From Azohydromonas sediminis (GTDB lineage Bacteria; Pseudomonadota; Gammaproteobacteria; Burkholderiales; Burkholderiaceae_C), in NCBI RefSeq assembly GCF_003574675.1, contig NZ_QOAZ01000002.1, positions 186,001-250,000 of the forward strand: DNA of 64,000 nt, read 5' to 3'. The position numbers and the translations under genes are program-made. The notes below the pieces were generated by a model. That model made no database searches, was not told the origin of the DNA, and saw nothing but the letters and a program-made list of their open reading frames with translations. Shown here piece by piece: positions 50,771 through 59,879 of the stretch (the first letter of the stretch is position 1; the number at the start of each line of letters is the position of its first letter).

Positions 50771-51595
50771 ATGCCCAACCGCAGCGTCTTCTACGTCTCC
50801 GACGGCACCGGCATCACCGCCGAGACCTTCGGCAACTCGATCCTGGCGCAGTTCCCGATCAAGCCGCGGCACATCCGCCGCCCGTTCATCGACACCGTCG
50901 ACAAGGCGTGGCAGGTGCGCCGCGAGATCAACGAGGCGGCCGAGCGCGAGGGCAAGCGCCCGATCGTGTTCATCACGCTGGTCGAGGACGAGATCCGCGC
51001 CGTGCTCGACCACCCCGACTGCAAGGGGCTGGTGATGGACATGTTCCGCACCTTCGTCGAGCCGCTGGAGGCCGAACTGCAGGTCAAGTCGAACCACCGC
51101 ATCGGGCGCTTCTCCGACGTCGCCAAGAGCGAGCAGTACCACGAGCGCATCGAGGCGATCAACTTCGCGCTGCAGCACGACGACGGCCAGTCGGCGCGCA
51201 GCCTCGACGAGTCCGACGTGATCCTGATCGGCGTCAGCCGCAGCGGCAAGACGCCGACGTCGCTGTACCTGGCAATGCAGCACGGCATCAAGGCGGCCAA
51301 CTACCCGCTGATCCCCGACGACTTCGAGCGCGGTCAGCTCCCGGCCACGCTGGCCCCGTTCAAGCGCAAGTGCTTCGGTCTGACGATCGACCCCGAGCGC
51401 CTGGCGCAGATCCGCCACGAGCGCCGGCCGAACAGCAAGTACGCGTCGATCGAGAACTGCCGCTACGAGGTGCGCGCTGCCGAGGCGATGATGAAGCGCG
51501 AGGGCATCGCGTGGCTGAGCTCGACGCACAAGTCGATCGAGGAGATCGCCACGACGATCCTGCGCGACATCCGTCCGGACCGCCTGATCTACTGA
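50771..51595 (+). CDS. ppsR: PEP synthase regulatory protein (kinase/pyrophosphorylase)
   Basis: 274 residues, DUF299 family. Opens with [22 protein letters not shown]-loop GVSRSGKT at 154-161. ADP-dependent phosphorylation of a threonine next to the catalytic His inactivates PEP synthase, and the same protein removes it with phosphate. Divergent from ppsA, the usual arrangement. The ATG at 50771 matches the family start. Confidence 0.97.
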   Translation: MPNRSVFYVSDGTGITAETFGNSILAQFPIKPRHIRRPFIDTVDKAWQVRREINEAAEREGKRPIVFITLVEDEIRAVLDHPDCKGLVMDMFRTFVEPLEAELQVKSNHRIGRFSDVAKSEQYHERIEAINFALQHDDGQSARSLDESDVILIGVSRSGKTPTSLYLAMQHGIKAANYPLIPDDFERGQLPATLAPFKRKCFGLTIDPERLAQIRHERRPNSKYASIENCRYEVRAAEAMMKREGIAWLSSTHKSIEEIATTILRDIRPDRLIY

Positions 51596-51620
51596 CGCCG
51601 CCTGCGAGGGGTCTGCCACC

Positions 51621-52406
51621 GTGCGCGCCTCCCCGGTGCCCTGGCTCGACGACGACGCGCAGCCGCTGCCGCCGACGTCGCAGGCGCTCGGCCCCGGCAG
51701 CCTCGCGCCGGGGCTGCTGGCCGCCGGCGGGCGGCTGACGCTGGCGCGGCTGCGCGAGGCCTACGCGCACGGCGTGTTCCCGTGGTTCTCGCCCGGCCAG
51801 CCGCCGCTGTGGTGGGCGCCCGACCCGCGCATGGTGCTGCCGGTGGCCGAGTTCCGCCTCAGCCGCTCGCTGAAGAAGACGCTGCGCCGCTTCATCGCCG
51901 ACCCCGCGTGCGAAGTGCGCATCGACAGCGCGTTCGACGACGTCATCGACGCCTGCGCGCACGTGCCGCGCGCCGGCCAGGACGGCACCTGGATCGTGCC
52001 CGAGATGATCTCGGCCTACACCGACTGGCACGCCGAGGGCGAGGTGCACAGCGTCGAGTGCTGGATCGACGGGCGGCTGGCCGGCGGGCTGTACGGTGTC
52101 GCGCTCGGGCGCATGTTCTTCGGCGAGTCGATGTTCGCGCACCGCACCGATGCGTCGAAGATCGCGCTGGCCGCGCTGGTGGCGTTCTGCCGCGCGAACG
52201 CGATCCCTTGGATCGACTGCCAGCAGAACACGACGCACCTGGCGTCGTTCGGCGCGCGCGAGGTCTCGCGCGCCGAGTTCGAGCGCCACCTGGCGCTCAC
52301 CCTCGGGGCCGCGCCAGTCGCCGACTGGACCTATCATCGCTCGACCTGGGCGCAGCTCGGGCTCGACGCCGGCCCGCCCTGCCCGCACCCCGACACCGAC
52401 GCGTGA
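51621..52406 (+). CDS. aat: leucyl/phenylalanyl-tRNA--protein transferase
   Basis: 261 residues from a GTG start. [20 protein letters not shown] near 53-72 and the segment with [17 protein letters not shown] are signatures; later [16 protein letters not shown]. Adds Leu or Phe to proteins starting with Lys or Arg, marking them for ClpS/ClpAP. Its stop overlaps the GTG of bpt (GTGA). Confidence 0.97.
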   Translation: MRASPVPWLDDDAQPLPPTSQALGPGSLAPGLLAAGGRLTLARLREAYAHGVFPWFSPGQPPLWWAPDPRMVLPVAEFRLSRSLKKTLRRFIADPACEVRIDSAFDDVIDACAHVPRAGQDGTWIVPEMISAYTDWHAEGEVHSVECWIDGRLAGGLYGVALGRMFFGESMFAHRTDASKIALAALVAFCRANAIPWIDCQQNTTHLASFGAREVSRAEFERHLALTLGAAPVADWTYHRSTWAQLGLDAGPPCPHPDTDA

Positions 52407-53140
52407 CGTACCCGAAAGAGCTCCCGCTCGCCTCGCTGCAGTTCTACGCCACGGCGCCCTACCCGTGCAGCTACCTGCCGGGCCGGCTCGCGCGCTCGCA
52501 GGTCGCCACGCCGAGCCACCTGATCCACGCCGACGCGTACTCGGGGCTCGTGGCCGCCGGGTTCCGCCGCTCCGGGCTGTTCACCTACCGCCCATACTGC
52601 GACGGCTGCCGCGCCTGCGTGCCGCTGCGCATCCCGGTCGACCGCTTCGCACCCAGCCGCAGCCAGCGTCGCGCCGCGAAGGCGCACGCGAACCTGAAGG
52701 CGCGCGTGCTGCGGCTGTGCTTCGTGCCCGAGCACTACCAGCTGTACCTGCGCTACCAGAGCGGTCGCCACGCCGGCGGCGGCATGGACCACGACAGCGT
52801 CGACCAGTACACCCAGTTCCTGCTGCAAAGCCGCGTCAACTCGCGGCTCGTCGAGTTCCGCGAGCCGGCCGCCGACGGCCAGCCCGGCGCGCTGAAGATG
52901 GTCGCGATCCTCGACATCCTCAACGACGGGCTGTCGGCGGTCTACACGTTCTACGAACCCGAGCCCGGTGCCAGCTACGGCACCTACGGCGTGCTGTGGC
53001 AGATCGCGCAGACGCGCCAGCTCAAGCTGCCGTACGTCTACCTCGGCTACTGGATCGCCGACAGCGCGAAGATGGCCTACAAGTCGCAGTTCCGTCCGCA
53101 CGAAGTGCTCGTCGACGGGCGCTGGAGCCTGCGCGACTGA
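52403..53140 (+). CDS. bpt: aspartate/glutamate leucyltransferase (Bpt)
   Basis: 245 residues. [18 protein letters not shown] near 19-36, [25 protein letters not shown] near 54-78 and [14 protein letters not shown] near the end identify the Ate1-like bacterial family. Transfers Leu to N-terminal Asp or Glu, extending the N-end rule. Translation is coupled to aat, so both entry branches of the pathway are made together. Confidence 0.96.
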   Translation: MTYPKELPLASLQFYATAPYPCSYLPGRLARSQVATPSHLIHADAYSGLVAAGFRRSGLFTYRPYCDGCRACVPLRIPVDRFAPSRSQRRAAKAHANLKARVLRLCFVPEHYQLYLRYQSGRHAGGGMDHDSVDQYTQFLLQSRVNSRLVEFREPAADGQPGALKMVAILDILNDGLSAVYTFYEPEPGASYGTYGVLWQIAQTRQLKLPYVYLGYWIADSAKMAYKSQFRPHEVLVDGRWSLRD

Positions 53141-53172
53141 CCCTTCGCCGCGGGGCGCACGCCGCGCCCTGC

Positions 53173-53178
53173 TACCCT
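53173..53178 (+). promoter_or_regulatory. possible -10 element immediately before the exporter gene
   Basis: TACCCT, 7 bases before the ATG at 53186, in the 45-base gap after bpt. Fits the short-leader pattern in this window; no -35 is claimed. Confidence 0.3.
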
Positions 53179-53185
53179 GCCGGCC

Positions 53186-54433
53186 ATGTCTGCGCCTCCA
53201 GCTGCCACCGCGGCGCCCGCCGCCCTCGTCGCACCGCACATCGTCGCGCTGTCGCTCGCGCTGCTGCTGGGGCTGCAGCCCGTCACGACCGACCTCTACC
53301 TGCCCGCGCTGCCGCTGCTGGCGGCCGACCTCGCCGCGCCGATGAGCGCGACGCAGCTGACGATGTCGGCGCTGATCCTCGCCTTCGGCCTCGCGCAGCT
53401 GGTCTGGGGCCCGGTGGCCGACCGCTGGGGCCGCCGGCCCGTGCTGCTGGGCAGCCTCGCGCTGTTCGTGCTGGCCAGCGTCGGCGCCGCGCTCGCGCCG
53501 TCGATCGGCGTGCTCGTGGGCTGGCGCGTCGCGCAGGGCGCGACGATGGCCGCCGCGGTGGTGTGTGCGCGCGCGATGGTGCGCGACCTGTACGAGCCGC
53601 ACCAGGGCGCGCACGTGATGTCCAAGGGGCTGTCGGGGCTCGGGCTGATCGCGCTGTCGAGCCCGGTGCTCGGCGGCGTGCTCGCCGCGGCCAGCGGCTG
53701 GCGTGCGGCGCTGGCGGCCGTCGCGGCGATCGGGCTGGCCACGCTCGTCTTCGTCTGGCGCGCGCTGCCCGAGACGAACACGCGGCGCAACCCGCAGGCC
53801 ACGCGCGTCGGGCCGCTGGCGCGCACCGCCGCCGGCGTGCTGCGCCACCCGACCTTCGTCGCGTGGGCCGTGCTCACGTCGTGCACCTACGGCGGGCTGT
53901 TCACGATCCTCGCGTCGTCGTCGTTCGTCTACATCCGCGTGCTCGGTCTCAGCCCGGCGGCGTACGGCATCGCGCTCGGTGCCGGTTCGGTGGCCTACTT
54001 GGCAGGTACCTTCGCATGCCGCCGCTGGCTGCCGCGCCACGGGCTGACGGGCACGGTGCGCCGCGGCGCACTGTTCTCGCTCGCCGGCGGGCTGGGCCTG
54101 AGCGCGGTCGCCTGGGCCGACGCCGCGACGGTGTGGACGGTGCTTGTGCCGCACTGCCTGTTCACGTTCGCGCACGGCATCCACCAGCCCTGCGGCCAGA
54201 CCGGCGCCGTCGGCCCGTTCCCGCAGGCGGCCGGCGTCGCGTCGGCGCTCGCCGGCTTCGTGCTCGCGGTGACCGCGTTCGCGGTGGGCCTGTGGCTCGG
54301 CGTCGCGATCGACGACACCGTGCGCCCGATGGCCTACACGGTGGGCTTCTGGGCCGTGGCCACCGCGCTCGTCGCGTGGACGCTGGTGCAGCGCCACGGC
54401 GTGCCGCGCAGCGGCGCGCTGAGAGCGGCATGA
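53186..54433 (+). CDS. Bcr/CflA family drug-resistance MFS exporter
   Basis: 415 residues with about 12 membrane segments. QPVTTDLYLPALPLLAADL near 31-49 and GPVADRWGRRPVLLGSLALF near 75-94 (loop 2-3 motif A) are typical of Bcr/CflA drug/H+ antiporters. Substrate unknown. The last codons and the stop lie inside the first two units of a 35-base palindromic repeat, so the C-terminal PRSGALRAA is repeat-encoded. Confidence 0.9.
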   Translation: MSAPPAATAAPAALVAPHIVALSLALLLGLQPVTTDLYLPALPLLAADLAAPMSATQLTMSALILAFGLAQLVWGPVADRWGRRPVLLGSLALFVLASVGAALAPSIGVLVGWRVAQGATMAAAVVCARAMVRDLYEPHQGAHVMSKGLSGLGLIALSSPVLGGVLAAASGWRAALAAVAAIGLATLVFVWRALPETNTRRNPQATRVGPLARTAAGVLRHPTFVAWAVLTSCTYGGLFTILASSSFVYIRVLGLSPAAYGIALGAGSVAYLAGTFACRRWLPRHGLTGTVRRGALFSLAGGLGLSAVAWADAATVWTVLVPHCLFTFAHGIHQPCGQTGAVGPFPQAAGVASALAGFVLAVTAFAVGLWLGVAIDDTVRPMAYTVGFWAVATALVAWTLVQRHGVPRSGALRAA

Positions 54434-54505
54434 GCGCGCCGCGCAGCGGCGCGCTGAGAGCGGCACGAGCGCGCCACGCCGGTGGCGCGCTGAAAGCCGC
54501 ATGAC
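54398..54505 (+). repeat. three tandem palindromic units with about 35-base period
   Basis: Units 1 (54403-54430) and 2 (54438-54465) share 28 identical bases; unit 3 (54473-54501) is diverged. Each folds: unit 2 has AGCGCGCCGC-GCA-GCGGCGCGCT, a perfect 10-bp stem. Unit 3 has AGCGCGCCAC-GCCG-GTGGCGCGCT, also perfect although one stem pair has changed on both sides. Unit 1 has 8 of 10 pairs. They span the exporter stop codon and end just before miaA. REP-like, possibly a 3'-end protection or attenuation element. Confidence 0.75.
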
Positions 54506-54511
54506 GCCGGC

Positions 54512-55465
54512 ATGACGCGGCCGCGCTGGGTCGGCATCGCCGGGCCGACGGCGTCGGGCAAGAGCGCGCTCGCGCTCGAGCTCGCCGCCACGTGGCACTG
54601 CCCGGTCGAGATCGTCAGCGTCGACTCGGCGCTCGTCTACCGCGGCATGGACGTCGGCACCGCCAAGCCCTCCGCGGCCGAGCGCGCCACGGTGCCGCAC
54701 CACCTGATCGACCTCCTCGACCCAGCGCAGCCGTACTCGGCCGCGCAGTTCGCCGCCGACGCGACGCGGTTGATCGGCGAGATCGCCGCGCGCGGTGCGC
54801 TGCCGCTGCTGGTCGGCGGCACGATGCTGTACTTCAAGGCGCTCGTCGACGGCCTCGACGAGATCCCCGCCGCCGACGCCGCGATCCGCGCCGCGCTCGA
54901 CGCCGAAGCGGCCGCGCGCGGCTGGCCGGCGCTGCACGCCGAGCTCGCGCGCGTCGACCCGCCGACCGCGGCGCGGCTGGCACCGAACGACGCGCAGCGC
55001 ATCCAGCGCGCGCTCGAGGTCTGGCGCGCGACCGGCCGTCCGCTGTCGAGCTACCACCGGCGCACCGCGAACGCGACGCCCGACGCCGCGCTGATCGCGC
55101 TAGAGCCGGCCTCGCGCGCGTGGCTGCACGAGCGCATCGCGCGGCGCTTCGCGGCGATGCTCGACGCCGGACTGCTCGACGAGGTGCGGCGCCTGCGCGC
55201 GCGCGGCGACCTGCACCTGGGGCTGCCGTCGATGCGCTGCGTCGGCTACCGGCAGGCGTGGCAGGCGCTCGACGAGGGCCTGACCGGCGACGCGCTGCGC
55301 CAGCGCGTGCTCGACACCGGCGTCGCCGCGACGCGCCAGCTGGCCAAGCGCCAGCTCACGTGGCTGCGCGGCATGCCATGGCGGCGCGTCGTCGCTTGCG
55401 ACGCGGCCACCGTGCTGGCCGACCTGCGCGCCGCGCTGCAGCGCGCCGAGGACGAACGCCGATGA
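54512..55465 (+). CDS. miaA: tRNA dimethylallyltransferase
   Basis: 317 residues. P-loop GPTASGKS at 11-18, [17 protein letters not shown] near 38-54, [12 protein letters not shown] near 99-110, and [14 protein letters not shown] near the end. Attaches the dimethylallyl group to A37 of tRNAs reading UNN codons. Its stop overlaps the ATG of the ABC ATPase (ATGA). The usual mutL and hfq neighbours are absent. Confidence 0.97.
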   Translation: MTRPRWVGIAGPTASGKSALALELAATWHCPVEIVSVDSALVYRGMDVGTAKPSAAERATVPHHLIDLLDPAQPYSAAQFAADATRLIGEIAARGALPLLVGGTMLYFKALVDGLDEIPAADAAIRAALDAEAAARGWPALHAELARVDPPTAARLAPNDAQRIQRALEVWRATGRPLSSYHRRTANATPDAALIALEPASRAWLHERIARRFAAMLDAGLLDEVRRLRARGDLHLGLPSMRCVGYRQAWQALDEGLTGDALRQRVLDTGVAATRQLAKRQLTWLRGMPWRRVVACDAATVLADLRAALQRAEDERR

Positions 55466-56124
55466 GTGCGCCGCCGGTGCTCGACGTGCGGGGGCTGGCC
55501 AAGACCTACGGCGACGCCGCCGTGTTCGAGGGCGTCGATCTGCGGCTCGCGCCCGGCGAGTTCGTCGCGCTGCTCGGCGAGTCGGGCGTCGGCAAGTCGA
55601 CGCTGCTCAACTGCATCGCCGGGCTCGACACCCCGGCGCGCGGGCGCGTCGTCGTCGACGGCGTCGACGTCACTGCGCTGCCCGAGCCGGCGCAGGCCGC
55701 GTGGCGCCGCGCCGCGGTGGGCTTCGTGTTCCAGGCCTTTCACGTGCTGCCGCACCTGACGGTGGGCGACAACGTCGCGCTGCCGCTGCTGCTGCTCGGC
55801 CGCCGCGATCCGGCGCGCATCGCGCAGATGCTGGCCACCGTCGGGCTCGCCGGCTTCGAGCCGCGGCTGCCGCGCACGCTGTCGGGCGGGCAGCTGCAGC
55901 GCGTCGCGATCGCGCGCGCACTGGTGCACGCGCCGCGGCTGCTGCTGGCCGACGAGCCCACCGGCAACCTCGACCCGGCCACCGCCGAGCGCATCGTCGA
56001 GCTGCTCGCGCAGCAGGTGCGCGCCGCGGGCACCGCGGCGCTGATGGTCACGCACTCGGCGCACGCTGCCGCGCATGCGGACCGCGTGCTGCGGCTGACG
56101 GCCACCGGGATCGTGCCGGCATGA
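55462..56124 (+). CDS. ABC exporter ATP-binding protein (LolD/MacB-like)
   Basis: 220 residues. Walker [10 protein letters not shown] at 39-47, signature LSGGQ at 140-144, Walker B LLADEP at 161-166 with the LolD/MacB-type continuation TGNLD. Partners the large FtsX-like permease that follows. Start and stop overlap both neighbours (ATGA each side). Confidence 0.93.
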   Translation: MSAPPVLDVRGLAKTYGDAAVFEGVDLRLAPGEFVALLGESGVGKSTLLNCIAGLDTPARGRVVVDGVDVTALPEPAQAAWRRAAVGFVFQAFHVLPHLTVGDNVALPLLLLGRRDPARIAQMLATVGLAGFEPRLPRTLSGGQLQRVAIARALVHAPRLLLADEPTGNLDPATAERIVELLAQQVRAAGTAALMVTHSAHAAAHADRVLRLTATGIVPA

Positions 56125-58685
56125 GCGGAAGCAGCGCTGCGCGCGGCACCCGCACGGCAGCGCCGGCGCCGCTGCCGGCGCTGCTCGCGGCGCTGAGCGC
56201 GCCCGAGTGGCGCCACCACCCGTGGCGGCAGGCCGCCGCGGTGCTCGCGGTGCTGCTCGGCGTCGCGCTCGCGTTCTCGGTGCACCTGATCAACACGTCG
56301 GCGCTGTCGGAGTTCTCGGCCGCGGTGCGCGCGGCCAACGGCGAGCCCGACCTGAGCCTGCGCGCCACGCACGCCGGCGGCTTCGACGACGCGCTGTACG
56401 AGCGCGTGGCCGCCGCGCCCGGCGTGCGCGTCGCGAGCCCCGTCGTCGAGTCGCAGGCGCAGGCCTACGACAGCGCCGGCGAACGCATCGCGCTGAAGGT
56501 CGTCGGCGTCGACGGGCTCGTCGTCGCGGCCGTCGCACCGGGGCTGTGGCCGCGCGTGGCCGACGGCGAAGGCCGCACCGCGTTCCTCGCGCCCGACGCC
56601 GTGTTCCTCAACGCCACCGCGCAGCAGCGCCTGGGCCTGCACAGCGGCGAGACGCTCGCGCTGCAGTTCGGCCTCGGCCGCGTCGCGCTGCGCGTGGCCG
56701 GCACGGTGGCCGCCGGCGGCCCGCCGCTGGCCGTGCTCGACGTCGCGGCGGCGCAGCAGCAGCTCGGCTTCGAGGGGCGGCTGTCGCGCATCGACCTGCG
56801 GCTCGAGCCCGGTGCCGACGCTGCGGCGCTCGTGCGCGCGCTCGCGCTGCCGGCCGACGTCGTCGTCGCGTCGAGCGACGACGCGACGCAGCGCGTGTCG
56901 AACCTGTCGCGCGCGTACCGCGTGAACCTCACCGTGCTCGCGCTGGTGGCGCTGTTCGTCGGCGCGTTCCTCGTGTTCTCGGTGCTCGCGCTGTCGGTTG
57001 CGCAGCGCACGCCGCAGCTCGCGCTGCTCGGCGTGCTCGGGCTGGGCGCGCGCGAGCGGCGCCGCCTCGTGCTCTCCGAGTCGGCGGCCGTCGGCGTGCT
57101 CGGCAGCGCACTCGGGCTGGCGGTGGGCACCGCGCTGGCGGCACTGGCGCTGCGCTGGCTGGCCGGCGACCTCGGCGGCGGCTACTTCCCCGGCATCGCA
57201 CCGCAACTGCAGTTCTCGTGGCCGGCGGCGGCCGTGTTCGGCGCGCTCGGCGTCGTCGCCGCGCTGGCCGGCGGCTGGCTGCCGGCGTGGCAGGCGCAGG
57301 CGCTGGCGCCGGCGCAGGCGCTCAAGGGGCTGGGCGGCACCGCCGGGCCGGCGGCGCCGGCGTGGTTGGGGCCGGCGCTGCTCGCGATCGGTGCCGCGCT
57401 GGCGCTGCTGCCGCCGTGGCGGGGGCTGCCGATCGCGGCCTACGTCTCGGTCGCGGTGCTGCTGGTCGGCGGCATCGCGTGCGTGCCGGCGGCCGTGGGG
57501 CTCGTGCTCGCGCGCTGGCACCCGCGCACTCAGCCGCTGGCGCTGCTGGCCGTCGAGCGCGCGCGCCACGAGCGGCAGGCGGCGACGATCGCGGTGGCCG
57601 GCGTCGTCGCGAGCCTGAGCCTGGCCGTCGCGCTGACGGTGATGGTCGCGAGCTTCCGCGACGGCGTCGCGCGCTGGCTCGACACCGTGCTGCCGGCCGA
57701 CCTCTATGCGCGCAGCGCCACCACGAGCGCGGCCGCCGACACGGCGTTCCTGCCGCCGGGCTTCGTCGACGCGGTCGCTGCGCTGCCCGGCGTCGCGCGC
57801 GTCGAGGCCACGCGGCACCGCGCGCTGCAACTCGACGCGCAGCGCCCGGCGGTGACGCTGCTCGTGCGCCCGCTGGCCGACCCGGTGCGCGCGCTGCCGC
57901 TCGTCGACGCCCCGGTGCCTGCACGCACCGCGCTGCCCGGCGCTTGGGTCAGCGAGGCGATGGTCGCGCTGTACGACGCGCGGCCGGGCACCACGCTCGC
58001 GCTGCCGATCGGCCCCGCCGGCGAGGCGGTGGCGTTCGAGGTGCGCGGCGTGTGGCGCGACTATGCGCGCCAGTTCGGCGCCGTCACGGTGGCCGAGGCC
58101 GACTACCAGCGCCGCAGCGGCGACACGCGGCGCAACGACCTCGCGCTGTGGCTCGCGCCGGGCACCGACACGGCCCAGGTGATCGCGGCGATCCGCGCGC
58201 TCGCGCCCGACGCCGCGGCGCTCGACTTCGCGCAGCCGGGTGAGATCCGCGCGATGTCGCTGCGCATCTTCGACCGCAGCTTCGCCGTCACGTACTACCT
58301 GCAGGCGGTCGCGATCGGCATCGGGCTGTTCGGCGTCGCCGCGAGCTTCTCGGCACAGGTGCTGGCGCGCCGGCGCGAGTTCGGGCTGCTCGTGCACCTG
58401 GGGCTCACGCGGCGGCAGATCGTCGGCGTCGTCGCCGGCGAGGGGCTGGCGTGGACCGCGGCCGGCGCGCTGGTCGGGCTCGCGCTCGGTCTCGCGGTGG
58501 CAGTGGTGCTGGTGAAGGTCGTCAACCCGCAGAGCTTCCACTGGACGATGGACCTGCTGCTGCCGTGGGCGCGGCTGGCCGCACTCGTCGCGGCGGTGGG
58601 CGCCGCCGGCGGTGTCACCGCGGCGCTCAGCGCCCGCGCCGCGGCCGGGCGCGACGCGGTGCTCGCCGTCAAGGAGGACTGGTGA
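56121..58685 (+). CDS. large FtsX-type ABC permease (AttF/AttG-like fusion)
   Basis: 854 residues. One N-terminal helix (about 36-55), a large periplasmic domain, three helices (about 270-410), further helices near 425-460, a second periplasmic domain and three C-terminal helices. The two FtsX repeats indicate a fused pair of permeases. Such exporters move lipids or lipoproteins, or work mechanically across the envelope. The following CrtC/AttH gene is coupled by TGATG, as in att-like clusters; substrate unknown. Confidence 0.88.
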   Translation: MSGSSAARGTRTAAPAPLPALLAALSAPEWRHHPWRQAAAVLAVLLGVALAFSVHLINTSALSEFSAAVRAANGEPDLSLRATHAGGFDDALYERVAAAPGVRVASPVVESQAQAYDSAGERIALKVVGVDGLVVAAVAPGLWPRVADGEGRTAFLAPDAVFLNATAQQRLGLHSGETLALQFGLGRVALRVAGTVAAGGPPLAVLDVAAAQQQLGFEGRLSRIDLRLEPGADAAALVRALALPADVVVASSDDATQRVSNLSRAYRVNLTVLALVALFVGAFLVFSVLALSVAQRTPQLALLGVLGLGARERRRLVLSESAAVGVLGSALGLAVGTALAALALRWLAGDLGGGYFPGIAPQLQFSWPAAAVFGALGVVAALAGGWLPAWQAQALAPAQALKGLGGTAGPAAPAWLGPALLAIGAALALLPPWRGLPIAAYVSVAVLLVGGIACVPAAVGLVLARWHPRTQPLALLAVERARHERQAATIAVAGVVASLSLAVALTVMVASFRDGVARWLDTVLPADLYARSATTSAAADTAFLPPGFVDAVAALPGVARVEATRHRALQLDAQRPAVTLLVRPLADPVRALPLVDAPVPARTALPGAWVSEAMVALYDARPGTTLALPIGPAGEAVAFEVRGVWRDYARQFGAVTVAEADYQRRSGDTRRNDLALWLAPGTDTAQVIAAIRALAPDAAALDFAQPGEIRAMSLRIFDRSFAVTYYLQAVAIGIGLFGVAASFSAQVLARRREFGLLVHLGLTRRQIVGVVAGEGLAWTAAGALVGLALGLAVAVVLVKVVNPQSFHWTMDLLLPWARLAALVAAVGAAGGVTAALSARAAAGRDAVLAVKEDW

Positions 58686-59800
58686 TGCGACGGCGCGCGC
58701 TGCTGCTCGCGCTGCCGGCCGCCGCGCTCGGCCCGGTGGCCACGCCCGCCACGCCAGCCGTCCCGCGCATCGAGCGCCGTGCGCTGGTGTTCCCGCGCGA
58801 CTTCGGCGCGCACCCCGAATTCCGCACCGAGTGGTGGTACGCCACCGGCCAGCTCGACGCCGACGGGGTCGCCCCGCCGTTCGGCTTCCAGCTCACCTTC
58901 TTCCGCTCGCGCGCCGACGACGCCGGCCGCTGGGCCGGCAGCACGAGTCGCTTCGCGCCGCGCCAGCTGCTGTTCGCGCACGCCGCCGTCACCGACCTCG
59001 GCGCGCGCCGGCTGCGCCACGCACAGCGCATCGCGCGCTGGTCGGGCGACCCCGCGGCGGTGCCGGCCGCGGCGGCGCTCGACGACACGCGCGTGCAACT
59101 GGGCGACTGGCGGCTGCAGCGCACGGACGGCGGCCCGGCCGGCCGCTACCGCGCACGCCTGGGCGACGCCGACGCCGGCTTCGCGTTCGAGCTCGAGCTG
59201 GCCAGCACGCAGCCGCTGCTGCTGCAGGGCGACGCCGGCTTCAGCCGCAAGGGGCCGCAGCCCGAGCAGGCCAGCCACTACTACAGCCAGCCGCAGCTGG
59301 CCGTCACCGGCACGCTGCGGCTCGACGGGACACGGCGCGCCGTGCGCGGGCGCGCGTGGCTCGACCACGAATGGAGCGAGACGCTGCTGCACCCCGAGGC
59401 GGTCGGCTGGGACTGGATCGGCATCAACCTCGACGACGGCGGCGCGCTGACCGCGTTCCAGCTGCGCCGCGCCGACGGCAGCGCCGTCTGGGCCGGTGGC
59501 AGCGTCCGCCCGCCCGGCGGCGCGGTGCGCGACTTCGCGCCCGACGCGGTGCGCTTCACGCCCGGGCGCACCTGGACGAGCGCCGCGTCGCAGGCGCGCT
59601 ACCCGGTGCAGTGGCACATCGACACGCCCGCCGGGCGCTTCGAGGTCGTGGCACGGCTCGACGCGCAGGAACTCGACAGCCGCGGCTCGACCGGCGCGAT
59701 CTACTGGGAGGGCCTGAGCGAGCTGCGCGACGCGACGGGCCGCCGCGTGGGTGCCGGCTACCTCGAGATGACCGGCTACGCCGGCCGGCTGCAGCTGTAG
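58685..59800 (+). CDS. CrtC/AttH-like lipocalin-family secreted protein
   Basis: 371 residues. A signal peptide (MRRRALLLALPAAALGP...) precedes the family motif HPEFRTEWWYATGQLD near 43-58. HYYSQPQLAVTGTL and RGRAWLDHEWSETLLHPEAVGWDWIGINLDDG (in pieces) are shared by carotenoid 1,2-hydratase CrtC and AttH. No carotenoid genes lie nearby, so hydratase activity is not assumed. Coupled to the ABC permease, it may be a periplasmic partner of that exporter, possibly binding a hydrophobic ligand. Confidence 0.85.
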   Translation: MRRRALLLALPAAALGPVATPATPAVPRIERRALVFPRDFGAHPEFRTEWWYATGQLDADGVAPPFGFQLTFFRSRADDAGRWAGSTSRFAPRQLLFAHAAVTDLGARRLRHAQRIARWSGDPAAVPAAAALDDTRVQLGDWRLQRTDGGPAGRYRARLGDADAGFAFELELASTQPLLLQGDAGFSRKGPQPEQASHYYSQPQLAVTGTLRLDGTRRAVRGRAWLDHEWSETLLHPEAVGWDWIGINLDDGGALTAFQLRRADGSAVWAGGSVRPPGGAVRDFAPDAVRFTPGRTWTSAASQARYPVQWHIDTPAGRFEVVARLDAQELDSRGSTGAIYWEGLSELRDATGRRVGAGYLEMTGYAGRLQL

Positions 59801-59879
59801 TACCACGCCGCGCTCGGCGAGGGGCGCCGCCTGAGCGACACTCGCGCTGCCTCCTGACGACCGACGACGCGCCACCCCG

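Noticed and set aside
54430-54504. Short open frame after the exporter (MSAPRSGALRAA...)
   Set aside because: It is simply the tandem repeat copying the exporter's last codons; no ribosome-binding site or independent coding signal.
59798-59860. Possible continued CrtC-like coding after the TAG stop
   Set aside because: The protein already ends at the usual family C-terminus (GYLEMTGYAGRLQL), and the frame after the stop soon closes.
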